A stretch of 64,000 nt of DNA, taken from the NCBI RefSeq assembly GCF_036226765.1, contig NZ_CP109017.1:7193001-7257000 (forward strand). The letters run 5' to 3'. A model generated the notes under the pieces. The model was not told the DNA's origin. It saw only the letters and a list, made by a program, of their open reading frames with translations, and searched no databases. Positions within the stretch are counted from its first letter, which is position 1. Each line of letters begins with the position of its first letter. Source of the stretch: Streptomyces sp. NBC_00670. GTDB lineage: Bacteria > Actinomycetota > Actinomycetes > Streptomycetales > Streptomycetaceae. Positions 23,330-31,556 of this stretch are shown here, in pieces. A program made the translations under genes and the position numbers.

Positions 23330-25195
23330 GTGCACGGAACGAGACCTATTGTCATGCTCAGAACCAGAGTGCGGGGGCGGCTGCTGTCCCTCCTCGCCGT
23401 CCTCGGACTCGCCCTGGGCGCCCTGGTCGCCCTCCCCGGGACGGCCCAGGCCGCCGGTTCGCTGCCGTGCGACCTCTACGGCGACGCCGGCACCCCCTGC
23501 GTCGCCGCGCACAGCACCGTGCGCGCCCTGTTCTCCTCCTACGACGGCCCTCTGTACCGGGTCACCCGCGTCTCGGACGGCGCCGCCACCGACATCGGGC
23601 TGCTGGCACCGGGCGGTTACGCGGACGCCGGGCGCCAGGACACCTTCTGCGGCGGCACCAGCTGCCGTATCACCAGGATCTACGACCAGACCTCGCGCCA
23701 CAACGACCTCAACCCCGGCCCCGCGGGCACCGCCGGCATGGGCGCGGACCGCGGCGCCGACGCGAGCGAACTCGCCGTCACCGCCGGCGGCCACAAGGTG
23801 TACGGCATCTTCACCTCGCCCGGCGTCGGCTACCGCTCCACCGGCGCCGCCTCCGGCGTCGCCGTCGACGGACAGCCCGAGGGCGTCTACATGGTGGCCA
23901 GCGGCACCCACGTCGGCTCCGCCTGCTGCTTCGACTACGGCAACGCCGAGAGCACCCCGGCCGACACGGGCAACGGCCACATGGACGCCGTGTCCATCGC
24001 CACCACCTGCTACTTCGCCCCCTGCACCGGCTCCGGGCCGTGGGTCGAGGCCGACCTGGAGAACGGCATGTTCCAGGGCGACAACGGCTCCAACACCGCC
24101 AACCGCGGCAACAACAGCACGTACGTCACGGCCGTGCTGAAGAACAACGGGCAGACCCGGTACGCGCTCAAGGGCGGCAACTCGCAGACCGGCGGGCTGA
24201 CCACCTGGTGGGACGGCGCACTGCCCACCCGGGGCGGCTACCAGCCCATGCACCAGGAGGGCGGCATCATCCTGGGCACCGGCGGCGACAACAGCAACTG
24301 GAACATGGGCACGTTCTTCGAGGGCGCGATGGTCTCGGGCTACCCGACCGACGCCGTCGAGAACGCGGTCCAGGCGAACATCGTCTCCGTCGGCTACTCC
24401 GGCCAGACCAACGTGCCCAACGGCCCCCAGGGCACGATCACCGGCCCCGGCGGCAAGTGCGTCGACGTGGCCGCCGACGACACCGGGGTCAACGGCGCCG
24501 CCGTGCAGCTGTGGGACTGCCAGTCCTATGCGGAGGACCAGCACTGGACCCACAACCCCGACGGCTCCCTCTCCACGCTCGGCCGGTGCCTGGACATCGA
24601 GAACAACGGCACGGCGAACGGCGCGAAGCTGGAGCTGTGGGACTGCAACGGGGTGGGCGGCCAGAAGTGGGTGCGGCAGGCGGACGGTTCGCTGCGCAAC
24701 CCGCAGTCCGGGCGCTGCCTGGACTCGCCCAGCGGTGCCACCGGCAACGGCACCCGGCTGCAGATCTACGACTGCAACGGCTCGGCCGCGCAGAAGTTCT
24801 CGGTCAACGCCGGTTCGCCGGTGGCCGGTCCGGGCAGCAAGTGCGTGGACGTCGCCGCCGACGACACCGGGGTGAACGGCACCGCCGTACAGCTCTGGGA
24901 CTGCCAGACCTGGGCCGTCGACCAGCACTGGTACCACGCCTCCGACACCTCGCTGCGCACTCTGGGCCGGTGTCTGGACATCGAGAACAACGGCACGGCC
25001 AACGGTGCCAAGGTCGAGTTGTGGGACTGCAACGGGGTGGGCGGCCAGAAGTGGGTGCAGCAGGCGGACGGTTCGCTGCTGAACCCGCAGTCCGGGCGGT
25101 GCCTGGACTCGCCCAGCGGCGCCACGGCCAACGGCACGCGGCTGCAGATCTACGACTGCAACGGCTCGGCCGCGCAGAAGTTCGCACTGGGCTGA
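23330..25195 (+). CDS. Secreted alpha-L-arabinofuranosidase (GH54-type) with two ricin-type CBM13 modules
   Basis: A 621-aa secreted enzyme. The signal peptide runs to AQA (about residue 41). The catalytic domain (about 45-365) is the AbfB-type arabinofuranosidase fold. The candidate nucleophile Glu is in FDYGNAES and the candidate acid/base Asp in GGDNSNWN, by analogy with the Aspergillus kawachii enzyme. Two beta-trefoil CBM13 modules follow (about 370-495 and 500-621), each with three QxW-like repeats. They are nearly identical, which points to an internal duplication. It releases arabinose side chains from arabinoxylan or arabinan. Start GTG 23330 has GAGGAG six bases before it. Confidence 0.92.
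   Translation: MHGTRPIVMLRTRVRGRLLSLLAVLGLALGALVALPGTAQAAGSLPCDLYGDAGTPCVAAHSTVRALFSSYDGPLYRVTRVSDGAATDIGLLAPGGYADAGRQDTFCGGTSCRITRIYDQTSRHNDLNPGPAGTAGMGADRGADASELAVTAGGHKVYGIFTSPGVGYRSTGAASGVAVDGQPEGVYMVASGTHVGSACCFDYGNAESTPADTGNGHMDAVSIATTCYFAPCTGSGPWVEADLENGMFQGDNGSNTANRGNNSTYVTAVLKNNGQTRYALKGGNSQTGGLTTWWDGALPTRGGYQPMHQEGGIILGTGGDNSNWNMGTFFEGAMVSGYPTDAVENAVQANIVSVGYSGQTNVPNGPQGTITGPGGKCVDVAADDTGVNGAAVQLWDCQSYAEDQHWTHNPDGSLSTLGRCLDIENNGTANGAKLELWDCNGVGGQKWVRQADGSLRNPQSGRCLDSPSGATGNGTRLQIYDCNGSAAQKFSVNAGSPVAGPGSKCVDVAADDTGVNGTAVQLWDCQTWAVDQHWYHASDTSLRTLGRCLDIENNGTANGAKVELWDCNGVGGQKWVQQADGSLLNPQSGRCLDSPSGATANGTRLQIYDCNGSAAQKFALG
24445..25190. repeat. Duplicated CBM13-coding segment
   Basis: Two adjacent segments of about 370 bp (about 24445-24806 and 24826-25187) encode the two ricin-type modules with only a few differences between them. 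Confidence 0.75.
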
Positions 25196-25210
25196 CGGTC
25201 GCGGTCCGAG

Positions 25211-25247
25211 CCGGGGGTACGGCGCCGTCCGGGCGTCGTACCCCCGG
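25211..25247. terminator. Bidirectional terminator
   Basis: ccgggggtacg (25211-25221) pairs with cgtacccccgg (25237-25247), between the convergent arabinofuranosidase and ATPase genes. Confidence 0.8.
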
Positions 25248-25276
25248 TGTGCACATCCCCGGCGGGCGTGCCGCGC

Positions 25277-26035
25277 TCAGTCGCCGGACCCCGCGCGCAC
25301 CGCGCGGCCGACCTTCGCGCGCAGGGCGACGAACGCGTCGGAGCCGCGGGTGGCGATCTGGTCGCGCTCGTCGGGGAGTTCGACCGGGAGGTCGAGGACG
25401 ACGTGGGCGGCGGGGCCGGGGGAGAGGACGACCACCCGGTCGCCGACGTAGACGCTCTCGTCGATGTCGTGGGTGACCAGGACCGTCGTCGTGCCGTCGG
25501 CGCGGTGCACCTGAAGGAGCAGATCCTCCAGATCCTCCCGGGTCTGCGCGTCCAGCGAGCCGAAGGGCTCGTCCAGGAGCAGCAGGGCCGGACGGCACAC
25601 CAACGCCCGGGCCAGCGCCACGCGTTGCTGCATACCGCCGGAGAGCTGCCAGGGGTGGCGCCGGGCGGTGCCGGACAGGCCGACCCGTTCCAGCATCCGC
25701 GTGGCCTCGGCGCGCCGCTCGGCGCGGCGCAGGCCGCGGCGGCGCAGCGGCAGGGCGACGTTGTCCAGGACCGTCAGCCAGGGCAGCAGCGAGCGGCCGT
25801 AGTCCTGGAAGACGACCGCCAGCCGGTCGGGGACCCCGGTGACCGGCTCCCCGTCGAGACTGATCGTGCCCTCCGTCGCGGGCAGCAGCCCGGCGAGGGT
25901 GCGCAGCAGCGTGGACTTGCCGCAGCCCGACGGGCCCACCACGCACAGGAGTTGCCCGTCGGGCACGGTGAGGGTGAGGTCACGCAGCACATGGTGGTCG
26001 CCGTAGCGCCGGCCGAGGGAGTCGAGACGCAGCAT
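25277..26035 (-). CDS. ABC transporter ATPase, nitrate/sulfonate/taurine (NitT/TauT) type
   Basis: A 252-aa ATP-binding subunit. Walker A GPSGCGKST (residues 34-42), the Q-loop VFQDYGRSLLPWL, signature LSGGMQQR, Walker B LLLLDEPFGSLD and the H-loop VTHDIDES are all intact. It is the last gene of the five-gene operon and starts nine bases after the decarboxylase stop. It should power the two permeases encoded upstream. NitT/TauT systems import small organic anions such as sulfonates, nitrate or thiamine precursors. The decarboxylase in this operon suggests an aromatic 2-oxo acid or a related compound, which is inference. Confidence 0.9.
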   Translation of the reverse strand: MLRLDSLGRRYGDHHVLRDLTLTVPDGQLLCVVGPSGCGKSTLLRTLAGLLPATEGTISLDGEPVTGVPDRLAVVFQDYGRSLLPWLTVLDNVALPLRRRGLRRAERRAEATRMLERVGLSGTARRHPWQLSGGMQQRVALARALVCRPALLLLDEPFGSLDAQTREDLEDLLLQVHRADGTTTVLVTHDIDESVYVGDRVVVLSPGPAAHVVLDLPVELPDERDQIATRGSDAFVALRAKVGRAVRAGSGD

Positions 26036-26044
26036 GCCGGGTTC

Positions 26045-27715
26045 TCACCCGGCCCAGGGGTCGGTGTAGAGCGCCTCGCCGGTGTCGGCGACCCGTAGGT
26101 GCAGCAGGCGCGGGCCGCCCTCGTCACCCGTCCCGCGAGCGCCGCCCCCGTCGTCCGCCGCGAGCACCCGGTCCAGGGCGGCCGGCAGGTCGGCGGGGTG
26201 CTCCGCGTACTCCGCCGGGCAGCCGAAGGCCGCGGCCAGGGCCGGGAAGTCGACGCCCCCGATCTCCGTACCGGGCACCGGGGCGATGCCGATACGGCGG
26301 CCCAGGCCGCGCACGGCCGCGTAACCGCCGTTGTCCAGGACGACGTAGCTGACGGGCGCCCGGTGGCGGGCGGCGGTCCACAGCGCCTGGACCGAGTAGA
26401 GCGCGGACCCGTCGCCGAGTACGCACACCACCCGCCGCCGGTCCGCCAGCGCGCGGCCCACGGCGAGCGGCAGCCCCCAGCCGAGGGCCCCGCTGCCGGT
26501 GGTGAGAAATCCTCCGGGGGCCTCGACGGGCACGCGCGCGTGGAGCGCGTCCCGGTGACTGGGCGTCTCCTCGACGAGGACCCGGTCCCGGGGCAGCCGG
26601 ACGCGCAGCGCGTCGAAGACGTACTCCGCGGTGAGCGCGTCCCCCGGCGTGGCGGGGCCGGGCACCGGGCGGGGCGGGGGCGGTTCCCGGTCGGCGGGTT
26701 CCAGCAGCGTGGTGAGGTGGGTCAGGGCCGGCCTGAGCGTGGTGACGAGGCTGGTGCCGGTCGGCAGCCAGGCCGCCTGCGCCGGATCGCAGTCCAGGTG
26801 GAACAGCTCGGTCCCCGGCCGCAGCGGCGGGCCGTCCCCGGCCACGTGGTACGTGAACACCGGCGCCCCGAGCGCGACCACCACGTCGTACCCGGCGAGG
26901 CGGTCCGCCAGTCGACCGGGGACCGGCGGCAGGAACCCCTGGAAGAGCGGGTGCCGTTCGGGGAAGCCGGAGCGGCCGGAGAGTGGGCTGATCCACACCG
27001 CCGCCCGGGTCCGCTCGGCCAGCGCGACGGCCTCGGGCAGCGCCCCCTCGTCGTCCACGCCCGGACCGACGACCAGCGCGGGGCGGGCGCACCCGGCGAG
27101 GCGGGCGGCCAGCGCGGACAGCGCGTCCGGGTCCGCGGTGAAGCCGCTGTGCACCGTGCGCGGGAGGACGGGTTCCGCGGGCCGGTCCCAGTCGTCCTCG
27201 GGGACGGAGACGAACACCGGCCCGCGCGGCGGCGTCATCGCGATGCGGTGGGCCTCGGCCAGCGCGGCGGGCACGTCGGCGGCCCGCTCGGGCTGACGGG
27301 AGAACTTGACGTACGGGCGCGGGAAGCGGGCCGGTTCGTCCGCGCCCAGGAACGGCCGGAGTCGGAGCAGGGAGCGCGACTGCTGGCCCGCGACGATCAC
27401 CAGTGGGACGCGGTCGCGGTAGGCGTTGAACACGGCGCCGAGCGCGTGTCCGACGCCACCGGCCGAGTGCAGGCTGACGAAGGCGGCGCGCCCGGTGCCC
27501 AGGGCGTGGCCCGCGGCCATGGCGACCGCCGTGGACTCCTGGAGCCCCAGCACGTAGGCGAAGTCCTCGGGCCAGTAGCGGAACATGCGCAGTTCCGTCG
27601 AGCCGGGGTTGCCGAAGACGGTCGTCATGCCGGTGTCGCGCAGGAAGCCCGTGACGGCCTCCCGCACGGTGCTTCCCTCCGGCGTGCCCTCATCGCGCCC
27701 GTCCGAGATGTTCAT
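26045..27715 (-). CDS. mdlC: Benzoylformate-decarboxylase-like ThDP enzyme
   Basis: A 556-aa thiamine-diphosphate enzyme of the decarboxylase family. The pattern fits benzoylformate decarboxylase: Ser in FGNPGSTE (S39), the cofactor-activating Glu in LGLQES (E60), His in SLHSAGGVGHALG (H83) and a second active-site His in PVFTYHVAG. The ThDP/Mg motif is GDGSALYSVQALW. It would convert a 2-oxo acid (phenylglyoxylate or a similar aryl or branched acid) to an aldehyde and CO2. Its ATG overlaps the permease stop (ATGA) and the ATPase gene follows after nine bases, so enzyme and importer are made together. Acetolactate-synthase-like or oxalyl-CoA-type activity is less likely. Confidence 0.82.
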   Translation of the reverse strand: MNISDGRDEGTPEGSTVREAVTGFLRDTGMTTVFGNPGSTELRMFRYWPEDFAYVLGLQESTAVAMAAGHALGTGRAAFVSLHSAGGVGHALGAVFNAYRDRVPLVIVAGQQSRSLLRLRPFLGADEPARFPRPYVKFSRQPERAADVPAALAEAHRIAMTPPRGPVFVSVPEDDWDRPAEPVLPRTVHSGFTADPDALSALAARLAGCARPALVVGPGVDDEGALPEAVALAERTRAAVWISPLSGRSGFPERHPLFQGFLPPVPGRLADRLAGYDVVVALGAPVFTYHVAGDGPPLRPGTELFHLDCDPAQAAWLPTGTSLVTTLRPALTHLTTLLEPADREPPPPRPVPGPATPGDALTAEYVFDALRVRLPRDRVLVEETPSHRDALHARVPVEAPGGFLTTGSGALGWGLPLAVGRALADRRRVVCVLGDGSALYSVQALWTAARHRAPVSYVVLDNGGYAAVRGLGRRIGIAPVPGTEIGGVDFPALAAAFGCPAEYAEHPADLPAALDRVLAADDGGGARGTGDEGGPRLLHLRVADTGEALYTDPWAG

Positions 27716-28518
27716 ACGCCTCTTCCCCCGTTCCTCTCCCTGCCGCCGAGGAGCCGTCCCTCCGCCGCCAGCAGGCCGGTGTTGAGCAGGTGACCGAGCA
27801 CGCCGAGCAGGAGCAGCACCGCCCACACGGTGAGCAGGTCCGAGCGCGACTGTGCGTCGGTGAGGGCGAAGCCGATGCCGTTCGCGGTGCCCGGCAGCAG
27901 CTCCGAGAAGACCATGAGGATGAGGCAGAGCGACAGGCTCAGCCGCAGCCCCGCGAAGATCCGCGGCAGCGCGGAGGGCAGCAGCAGGAACCACAGCCGC
28001 TCCAGCGGCGTCAGCCGCAGCACCGCGGCCACGTCGAGCCGCAGCGGGTCCGTGGCGCGCGCGCCCTCCGCCGTGTTGACCAGCACCGGCCAGAGGGCGC
28101 TGAACGCGATCGACGCGAGCTGCATCGGCGTACCGAAGTCGAACACGACGACGAACACGGGCACCAGGGCCGGGGGCGGGACCGCCCGCGCGAACTGCAG
28201 CACCGGGTCGCACAGCGCGTAGACCCGCGGTGAGCGGCCGACCGCCATGCCGAGCGCGATCCCCGCGACGGCCGCCAGCAGGAACCCGGCGGCCAGCCGG
28301 CCGAGGCTCGGGAGGACGTCGTCGACGGCGGCGCGGGTCAGGAACACGTGCCGGACGGGACCGGAGAACCACAGGTCGTAGGCGTGCCGGACGATACGCA
28401 CCGGCGGCGGGAAGTAGACGCTGCGGTGGGCCGCGGTGACCGCCTGCCAGACGGCCGCGGCGAGGACGGGCACCCCCAGCCGGAGCAGGAGACCGCGCGC
28501 CCCGCCCCCGCCGCTCAC
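27712..28518 (-). CDS. ABC transporter permease (NitT/TauT type), second permease
   Basis: A 268-aa inner-membrane permease with about six helices. The EAA-type loop that docks the ATPase is around LRLTPLERLWFLLLPSALPRIFAGLRLS. The start is GTG 28518, overlapping the stop of the preceding permease as GTGA, and its own stop overlaps the decarboxylase ATG. Two different permeases in a NitT/TauT system imply a heterodimer, where homodimers are usual. Identity between the two is low, so this is not a recent duplication. Confidence 0.88.
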   Translation of the reverse strand: MSGGGGARGLLLRLGVPVLAAAVWQAVTAAHRSVYFPPPVRIVRHAYDLWFSGPVRHVFLTRAAVDDVLPSLGRLAAGFLLAAVAGIALGMAVGRSPRVYALCDPVLQFARAVPPPALVPVFVVVFDFGTPMQLASIAFSALWPVLVNTAEGARATDPLRLDVAAVLRLTPLERLWFLLLPSALPRIFAGLRLSLSLCLILMVFSELLPGTANGIGFALTDAQSRSDLLTVWAVLLLLGVLGHLLNTGLLAAEGRLLGGRERNGGRGV

Positions 28519-29327
28519 GCGTCCGCCGCCCGGCGGTGGTCCGGCGTCCACGGGAACAGCCGGCGCTCCGCCCACACCAGGACGCCGTTGAGGACGAGGC
28601 CCAGCGCGCCCGCCCAGACGACCCCGGCCAGGACGTCACGGGTGCCGTCGGTGGCGAGCTGGGCCTGGGCGATGAAGATGCCGAGTCCCTGCCCGAACCC
28701 GGACAGCAACTCCGTCGCCACCGCCAGGATGAGCGCGACCGCCGCCGAGATGCGCACCCCCGCCGCGACGAACGGCGCCGTCCCGGGCAGCTCCACGCGC
28801 AGCAGCACCGCGAACCGCCCGAAGCCGAAGGCGCGCAGGGTGTCCTTGGCGAGCGGGTCCGCCTCGGCGAGGCCGTACACCGTGTTGAACAGGATCGGCC
28901 ACAGGCACGCGTAGGTGATCAGCGCGACCTCGGTACGGGTGCCCGTGCCCAGCAGCAGGGAGACGAGCGGGATCAGCGCCACGGACGGCAGTGGGCGCAG
29001 GAACTCCACCAGGGTCCGCACGGCGGCGCCGACCAGCGGCAGGCTGCCCAGCAGCAGCCCCAGCGGGACGGCGATCGCGCAGGCCAGGCCGAGCCCGTAC
29101 GCCCAGGCCCGCAGCGTGGCACCGACGCCGTCCAGGAAGACGGGGTCGCCCGCCAGCCGGACGGCCCGCGCCACGACCTCCGAGGCCGGCGGGAGGTAGG
29201 CGCGGCCCACGATCCCGACGCGGCCCAGCACCTCGCAGACCCCGAAGGCGAGCAGCACACCGAGCAGACCGAGTCCGTACCGCCGGGCCCGGCTCATGCC
29301 GAGTCCGTACCGCCGGGCCCGGCTCAC
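28515..29327 (-). CDS. ABC transporter permease (NitT/TauT type), first permease
   Basis: A 270-aa inner-membrane permease with about six helices and an EAA loop (TLRAFGFGRFAVLLRVELPGTAPFVAAGVRIS). The start is GTG 29327, which overlaps the lipoprotein stop (GTGA). The first 20 residues are a perfect decapeptide repeat, encoded by a 30-bp tandem DNA duplication. If the second in-frame start (ATG) is used, the protein begins ten residues later with the same sequence. It pairs with the following permease gene (GTGA overlap). Confidence 0.88.
   Translation of the reverse strand: MSRARRYGLGMSRARRYGLGLLGVLLAFGVCEVLGRVGIVGRAYLPPASEVVARAVRLAGDPVFLDGVGATLRAWAYGLGLACAIAVPLGLLLGSLPLVGAAVRTLVEFLRPLPSVALIPLVSLLLGTGTRTEVALITYACLWPILFNTVYGLAEADPLAKDTLRAFGFGRFAVLLRVELPGTAPFVAAGVRISAAVALILAVATELLSGFGQGLGIFIAQAQLATDGTRDVLAGVVWAGALGLVLNGVLVWAERRLFPWTPDHRRAADA
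29269..29326. repeat. 30-bp tandem duplication at the permease start
   Basis: The 28 bases at 29269-29296 recur exactly at 29299-29326. Together they duplicate the start codon region and the first ten codons (SRARRYGLG repeated), creating two alternative starts. Confidence 0.9.
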
Positions 29328-30301
29328 TTGACCAGCAGGGTCGCCGGGTCGAGCGGCTTCTTCAGCAGGCCCTGCTTCGACATCAGCGCGGTGAGCCGGC
29401 GCAGTTGCGCGGGATCGGTGGCGGTGGCGTAGGCGGGCAGTGCCATGGACCCGGCCTGGGCCGCGGTGACCTTGGTGTACTTGGGCAGTTCGGCGCGTAC
29501 GGCGTCGGGGTCCTCGGCGGCGATCCTCGAGGCGGCGCGGATCGCCCGCTGGAACGCGGCGGCGGCCTTGGCGTGCCCGTCGGCGTACTTCTTGGTGGAG
29601 ACGTAGCCGCTGATGGGCAGCGAGGAGACGGGCGCCGTCCCGCCGTCGATCAGCACGCGCGCCTTGACCTGTTCCTGGATGGCGCTGTCGAAGGGCTCGA
29701 CCGCGTGCACGGCGTCGACCTGATGCCGTTGCAGCGCGGGACCCATCTGCGGGAAGGCGATCTGCCGGTAGACGGGGTGGCCGAGGCCCTGCTTGTCGAG
29801 GATGGCGTCGAGGGTCAGCGACTGGATGTTGTTGAGGATGTTGACCGCGACCTTCCTGCCCTTCAGATCGGCGGCGCTCTTGATGTCCGAGTCCTCCGGC
29901 ACCAGGACGTCCATCATGTGCGGCGCCACCCGCACGCCCTCGCTGACGATGCGCAGATCGAGGGTGCCCTTCTCGTCGGCCTGGAGGAAGGTGACGTAGT
30001 TGGCGCCGGCGATCACGTCGACCTGGCCGTTCTTCAGCGCGGGCAGGGCCTGGATGCTCTGCTGCACCGGCTGGATGGTGACGTCCAGCCCTTCCTTGCC
30101 GAACAGCCCGCGGTCGCGGGCGAGATACAGCGCGGCGGCGTCGGTGAGAGGCAGTGCGGCCACGGTGATCTTCTCCTGGCCGCCGGACGACTTCGACTCG
30201 CCGCCCCCGCCGTCGTCGCCGCAGGCCGCGAGGGACAGCGCGAGTACCACTGTCGCCGCCGCCAGTTTCCCCCTGGATCCCCGTAAGTGACGTGACGTCA
30301 T
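29324..30301 (-). CDS. ABC substrate-binding lipoprotein (NMT1/SsuA-like)
   Basis: A 325-aa solute-binding lipoprotein. The signal peptide ends in the lipobox LAAC (Cys about 27) followed by a Gly/Asp/Ser-rich spacer. The body is a type II periplasmic fold of the NMT1/SsuA group (ITVAALPLTDAAALYLARDRGLFGKEGLDVTI, then KGRKVAVNILNN). It delivers an organic anion to the two permeases encoded next. It is the first gene of the coupled operon; ATG 30301 or ATG 30310 are both possible starts. A five-codon reading frame (MTRVW) ends three bases before ATG 30310. The SDR gene 104 bp upstream may share the transcript. Confidence 0.88.
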   Translation of the reverse strand: MTSRHLRGSRGKLAAATVVLALSLAACGDDGGGGESKSSGGQEKITVAALPLTDAAALYLARDRGLFGKEGLDVTIQPVQQSIQALPALKNGQVDVIAGANYVTFLQADEKGTLDLRIVSEGVRVAPHMMDVLVPEDSDIKSAADLKGRKVAVNILNNIQSLTLDAILDKQGLGHPVYRQIAFPQMGPALQRHQVDAVHAVEPFDSAIQEQVKARVLIDGGTAPVSSLPISGYVSTKKYADGHAKAAAAFQRAIRAASRIAAEDPDAVRAELPKYTKVTAAQAGSMALPAYATATDPAQLRRLTALMSKQGLLKKPLDPATLLVK

Positions 30302-30312
30302 GGACAGCATGC

Positions 30313-30330
30313 CTACCAGACACGTGTCAT
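30313..30330 (-). promoter_or_regulatory. Mini reading frame and palindrome in the operon leader
   Basis: ATG ACA CGT GTC TGG TAG sits directly before the binding-protein starts. The same bases include the perfect palindrome GACACGTGTC (30319-30328). Either a regulator site or a leader peptide is possible; no ribosome site is clear. Confidence 0.3.
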
Positions 30331-30405
30331 GAACACCATCAATCGGGTGGAGCGGAACGTCAGTCCCGGGAAAAGGTCGGGCAAAGAGGCGGCGCCCCCG
30401 GCCGC

Positions 30406-31185
30406 TCAGTGGACCGAGAACCCGCCGTCGACGAAGAGCGACTGCCCGGTGACGTAGGCGGAGGAGGGGCCGGCGAGGAAGACGGCCGCGCCCGCGAAGT
30501 CCTCGGCCAGACCGTTGCGTCCGGTCATCGTGCGTGCGGCGAGCGCCTCGACCTTCTCCGGGTCGGACGACAGCCGCGCGTTCAGCGGGGTCATTACGAA
30601 GCCCGGCACGAGCGTGTTGCACGTGACGCCGTACCGCGACCACGCCTCGGCCTGCGAGCGGGCCAGCGACTCCAGCGCCCCCTTGGAGACCCCGTAGGCA
30701 CCACTCTGCACGAACGCCCGGTGCGCCTGCTGCGAGGTGACGTGGATGATCCGCCCGAAGCCGCGCTCGGCCATGCCCGGCCCGAACCGCTGCCCGAGCA
30801 GGAAGGGCGCCTCCAGGTTCACCGCCATGGTGGTGTCCCACACCTCCGTGTCCAGCTCGCTCATCGGGGGCCGCAGGTTCACCCCCGCGCAGTTGACGAG
30901 GATGTCCGGCTCACCGAAGATCCCGGCGGCCTCCTCGGCGGCCGTGCGCACCCCGGCGCGCTCACCCAGATCGGCGCTCACCCAGGCCGCCCGGCAGCCG
31001 TCGGCCGCCAGCTCCTCCACGGTGCCGGCCAGCTTCGCCCCGTCCCGCGCCACGACCACCACCCGGGCCCCCGCCCGCGCCAGCGCCCCGGCGATCGCGC
31101 GCCCGATGCCGGAGCTCCCGCCGGTCACCACGGCGACCCGGTCGTCCAGCGCGAACATGGCGGAGAGGTGGTCCCTGGAGCTCAT
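30406..31185 (-). CDS. Short-chain dehydrogenase/reductase
   Basis: A 259-aa classical SDR. The NAD(P)-binding TGGSSGIG (residues 21-28), NCAG (98-101), and the catalytic Ser 151, Tyr 164 and Lys 168 (SGAYGVSKGAL) are all present. The C-terminal SLFVDGGFSVH is typical of gluconate-5-dehydrogenase or 3-oxoacyl reductase relatives. It oxidises or reduces an alcohol/ketone pair; the substrate is unknown. It lies on the same strand 104 bp ahead of the ABC/decarboxylase operon, so it could act on the hydroxy acid or aldehyde linked to that pathway. ATG 31185 has only a weak TAGG ribosome site; ATG 31158 is an alternative. Confidence 0.88.
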   Translation of the reverse strand: MSSRDHLSAMFALDDRVAVVTGGSSGIGRAIAGALARAGARVVVVARDGAKLAGTVEELAADGCRAAWVSADLGERAGVRTAAEEAAGIFGEPDILVNCAGVNLRPPMSELDTEVWDTTMAVNLEAPFLLGQRFGPGMAERGFGRIIHVTSQQAHRAFVQSGAYGVSKGALESLARSQAEAWSRYGVTCNTLVPGFVMTPLNARLSSDPEKVEALAARTMTGRNGLAEDFAGAAVFLAGPSSAYVTGQSLFVDGGFSVH

Positions 31186-31330
31186 GGACGCAGCCTAATC
31201 GGGCACGGCTGTGTGCACGCCCGGCGGTGGCTGTGGGGAAAGTGACCCGGGAGTGTCGGAGAGGCTTCAACTCGGGATATTTGAGGGGTAGTTGAGAGTC
31301 GTACTCGGAGTAACAAGATCAAATTGTCAT

Positions 31331-31507
31331 ATGAACCCATCGCAGAATGCCCTTGAGCGGGCACGGCTGGACTATGAGAACCACCTCGGGGCGTGCCGGC
31401 AGTGCGCTCAGGACCGGGTGCCGTGCGCCGCGGCGAAACACCTGCGGCGGCTGTACAACAACCTCAGCAGAGCGGCCAACACCGAACGGGCCCGCCACCG
31501 CCCCTGA
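31331..31507 (+). CDS. Small cysteine-containing hypothetical protein
   Basis: A 58-aa basic protein of unknown function. A helix-forming N-terminus (ALERARLDYENHL) leads to CRQCAQDRVPCAAAKHL, three cysteines and a histidine that could bind zinc, followed by LRRLYNNLSRAA. Start ATG 31331 has no strong Shine-Dalgarno sequence; the upstream region is AT-rich and likely holds a promoter. The downstream terminator stem begins inside the last codons. The ordered sequence and the codon use argue for a real gene. It may be a small nucleic-acid-binding or regulatory protein, which is speculation. Confidence 0.6.
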   Translation: MNPSQNALERARLDYENHLGACRQCAQDRVPCAAAKHLRRLYNNLSRAANTERARHRP

Positions 31508-31527
31508 AGGGCGACGGCGGGCCCGTT
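31485..31527. terminator. Terminator overlapping the end of the small gene
   Basis: aacgggcccgcc (31485-31496) pairs perfectly with ggcgggcccgtt (31516-31527), and an inner gccc/gggc pair extends it. It can also serve the convergent GH4 gene. Confidence 0.8.
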
Positions 31528-31556
31528 GCGTTCCTCGGTGGCCGGGCGTCAGGTTC

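Noticed and set aside
28515..28518. Possible frameshift between the two permease genes
   Set aside because: The two proteins are both complete six-helix permeases with their own EAA loops; the GTGA overlap is normal translational coupling.
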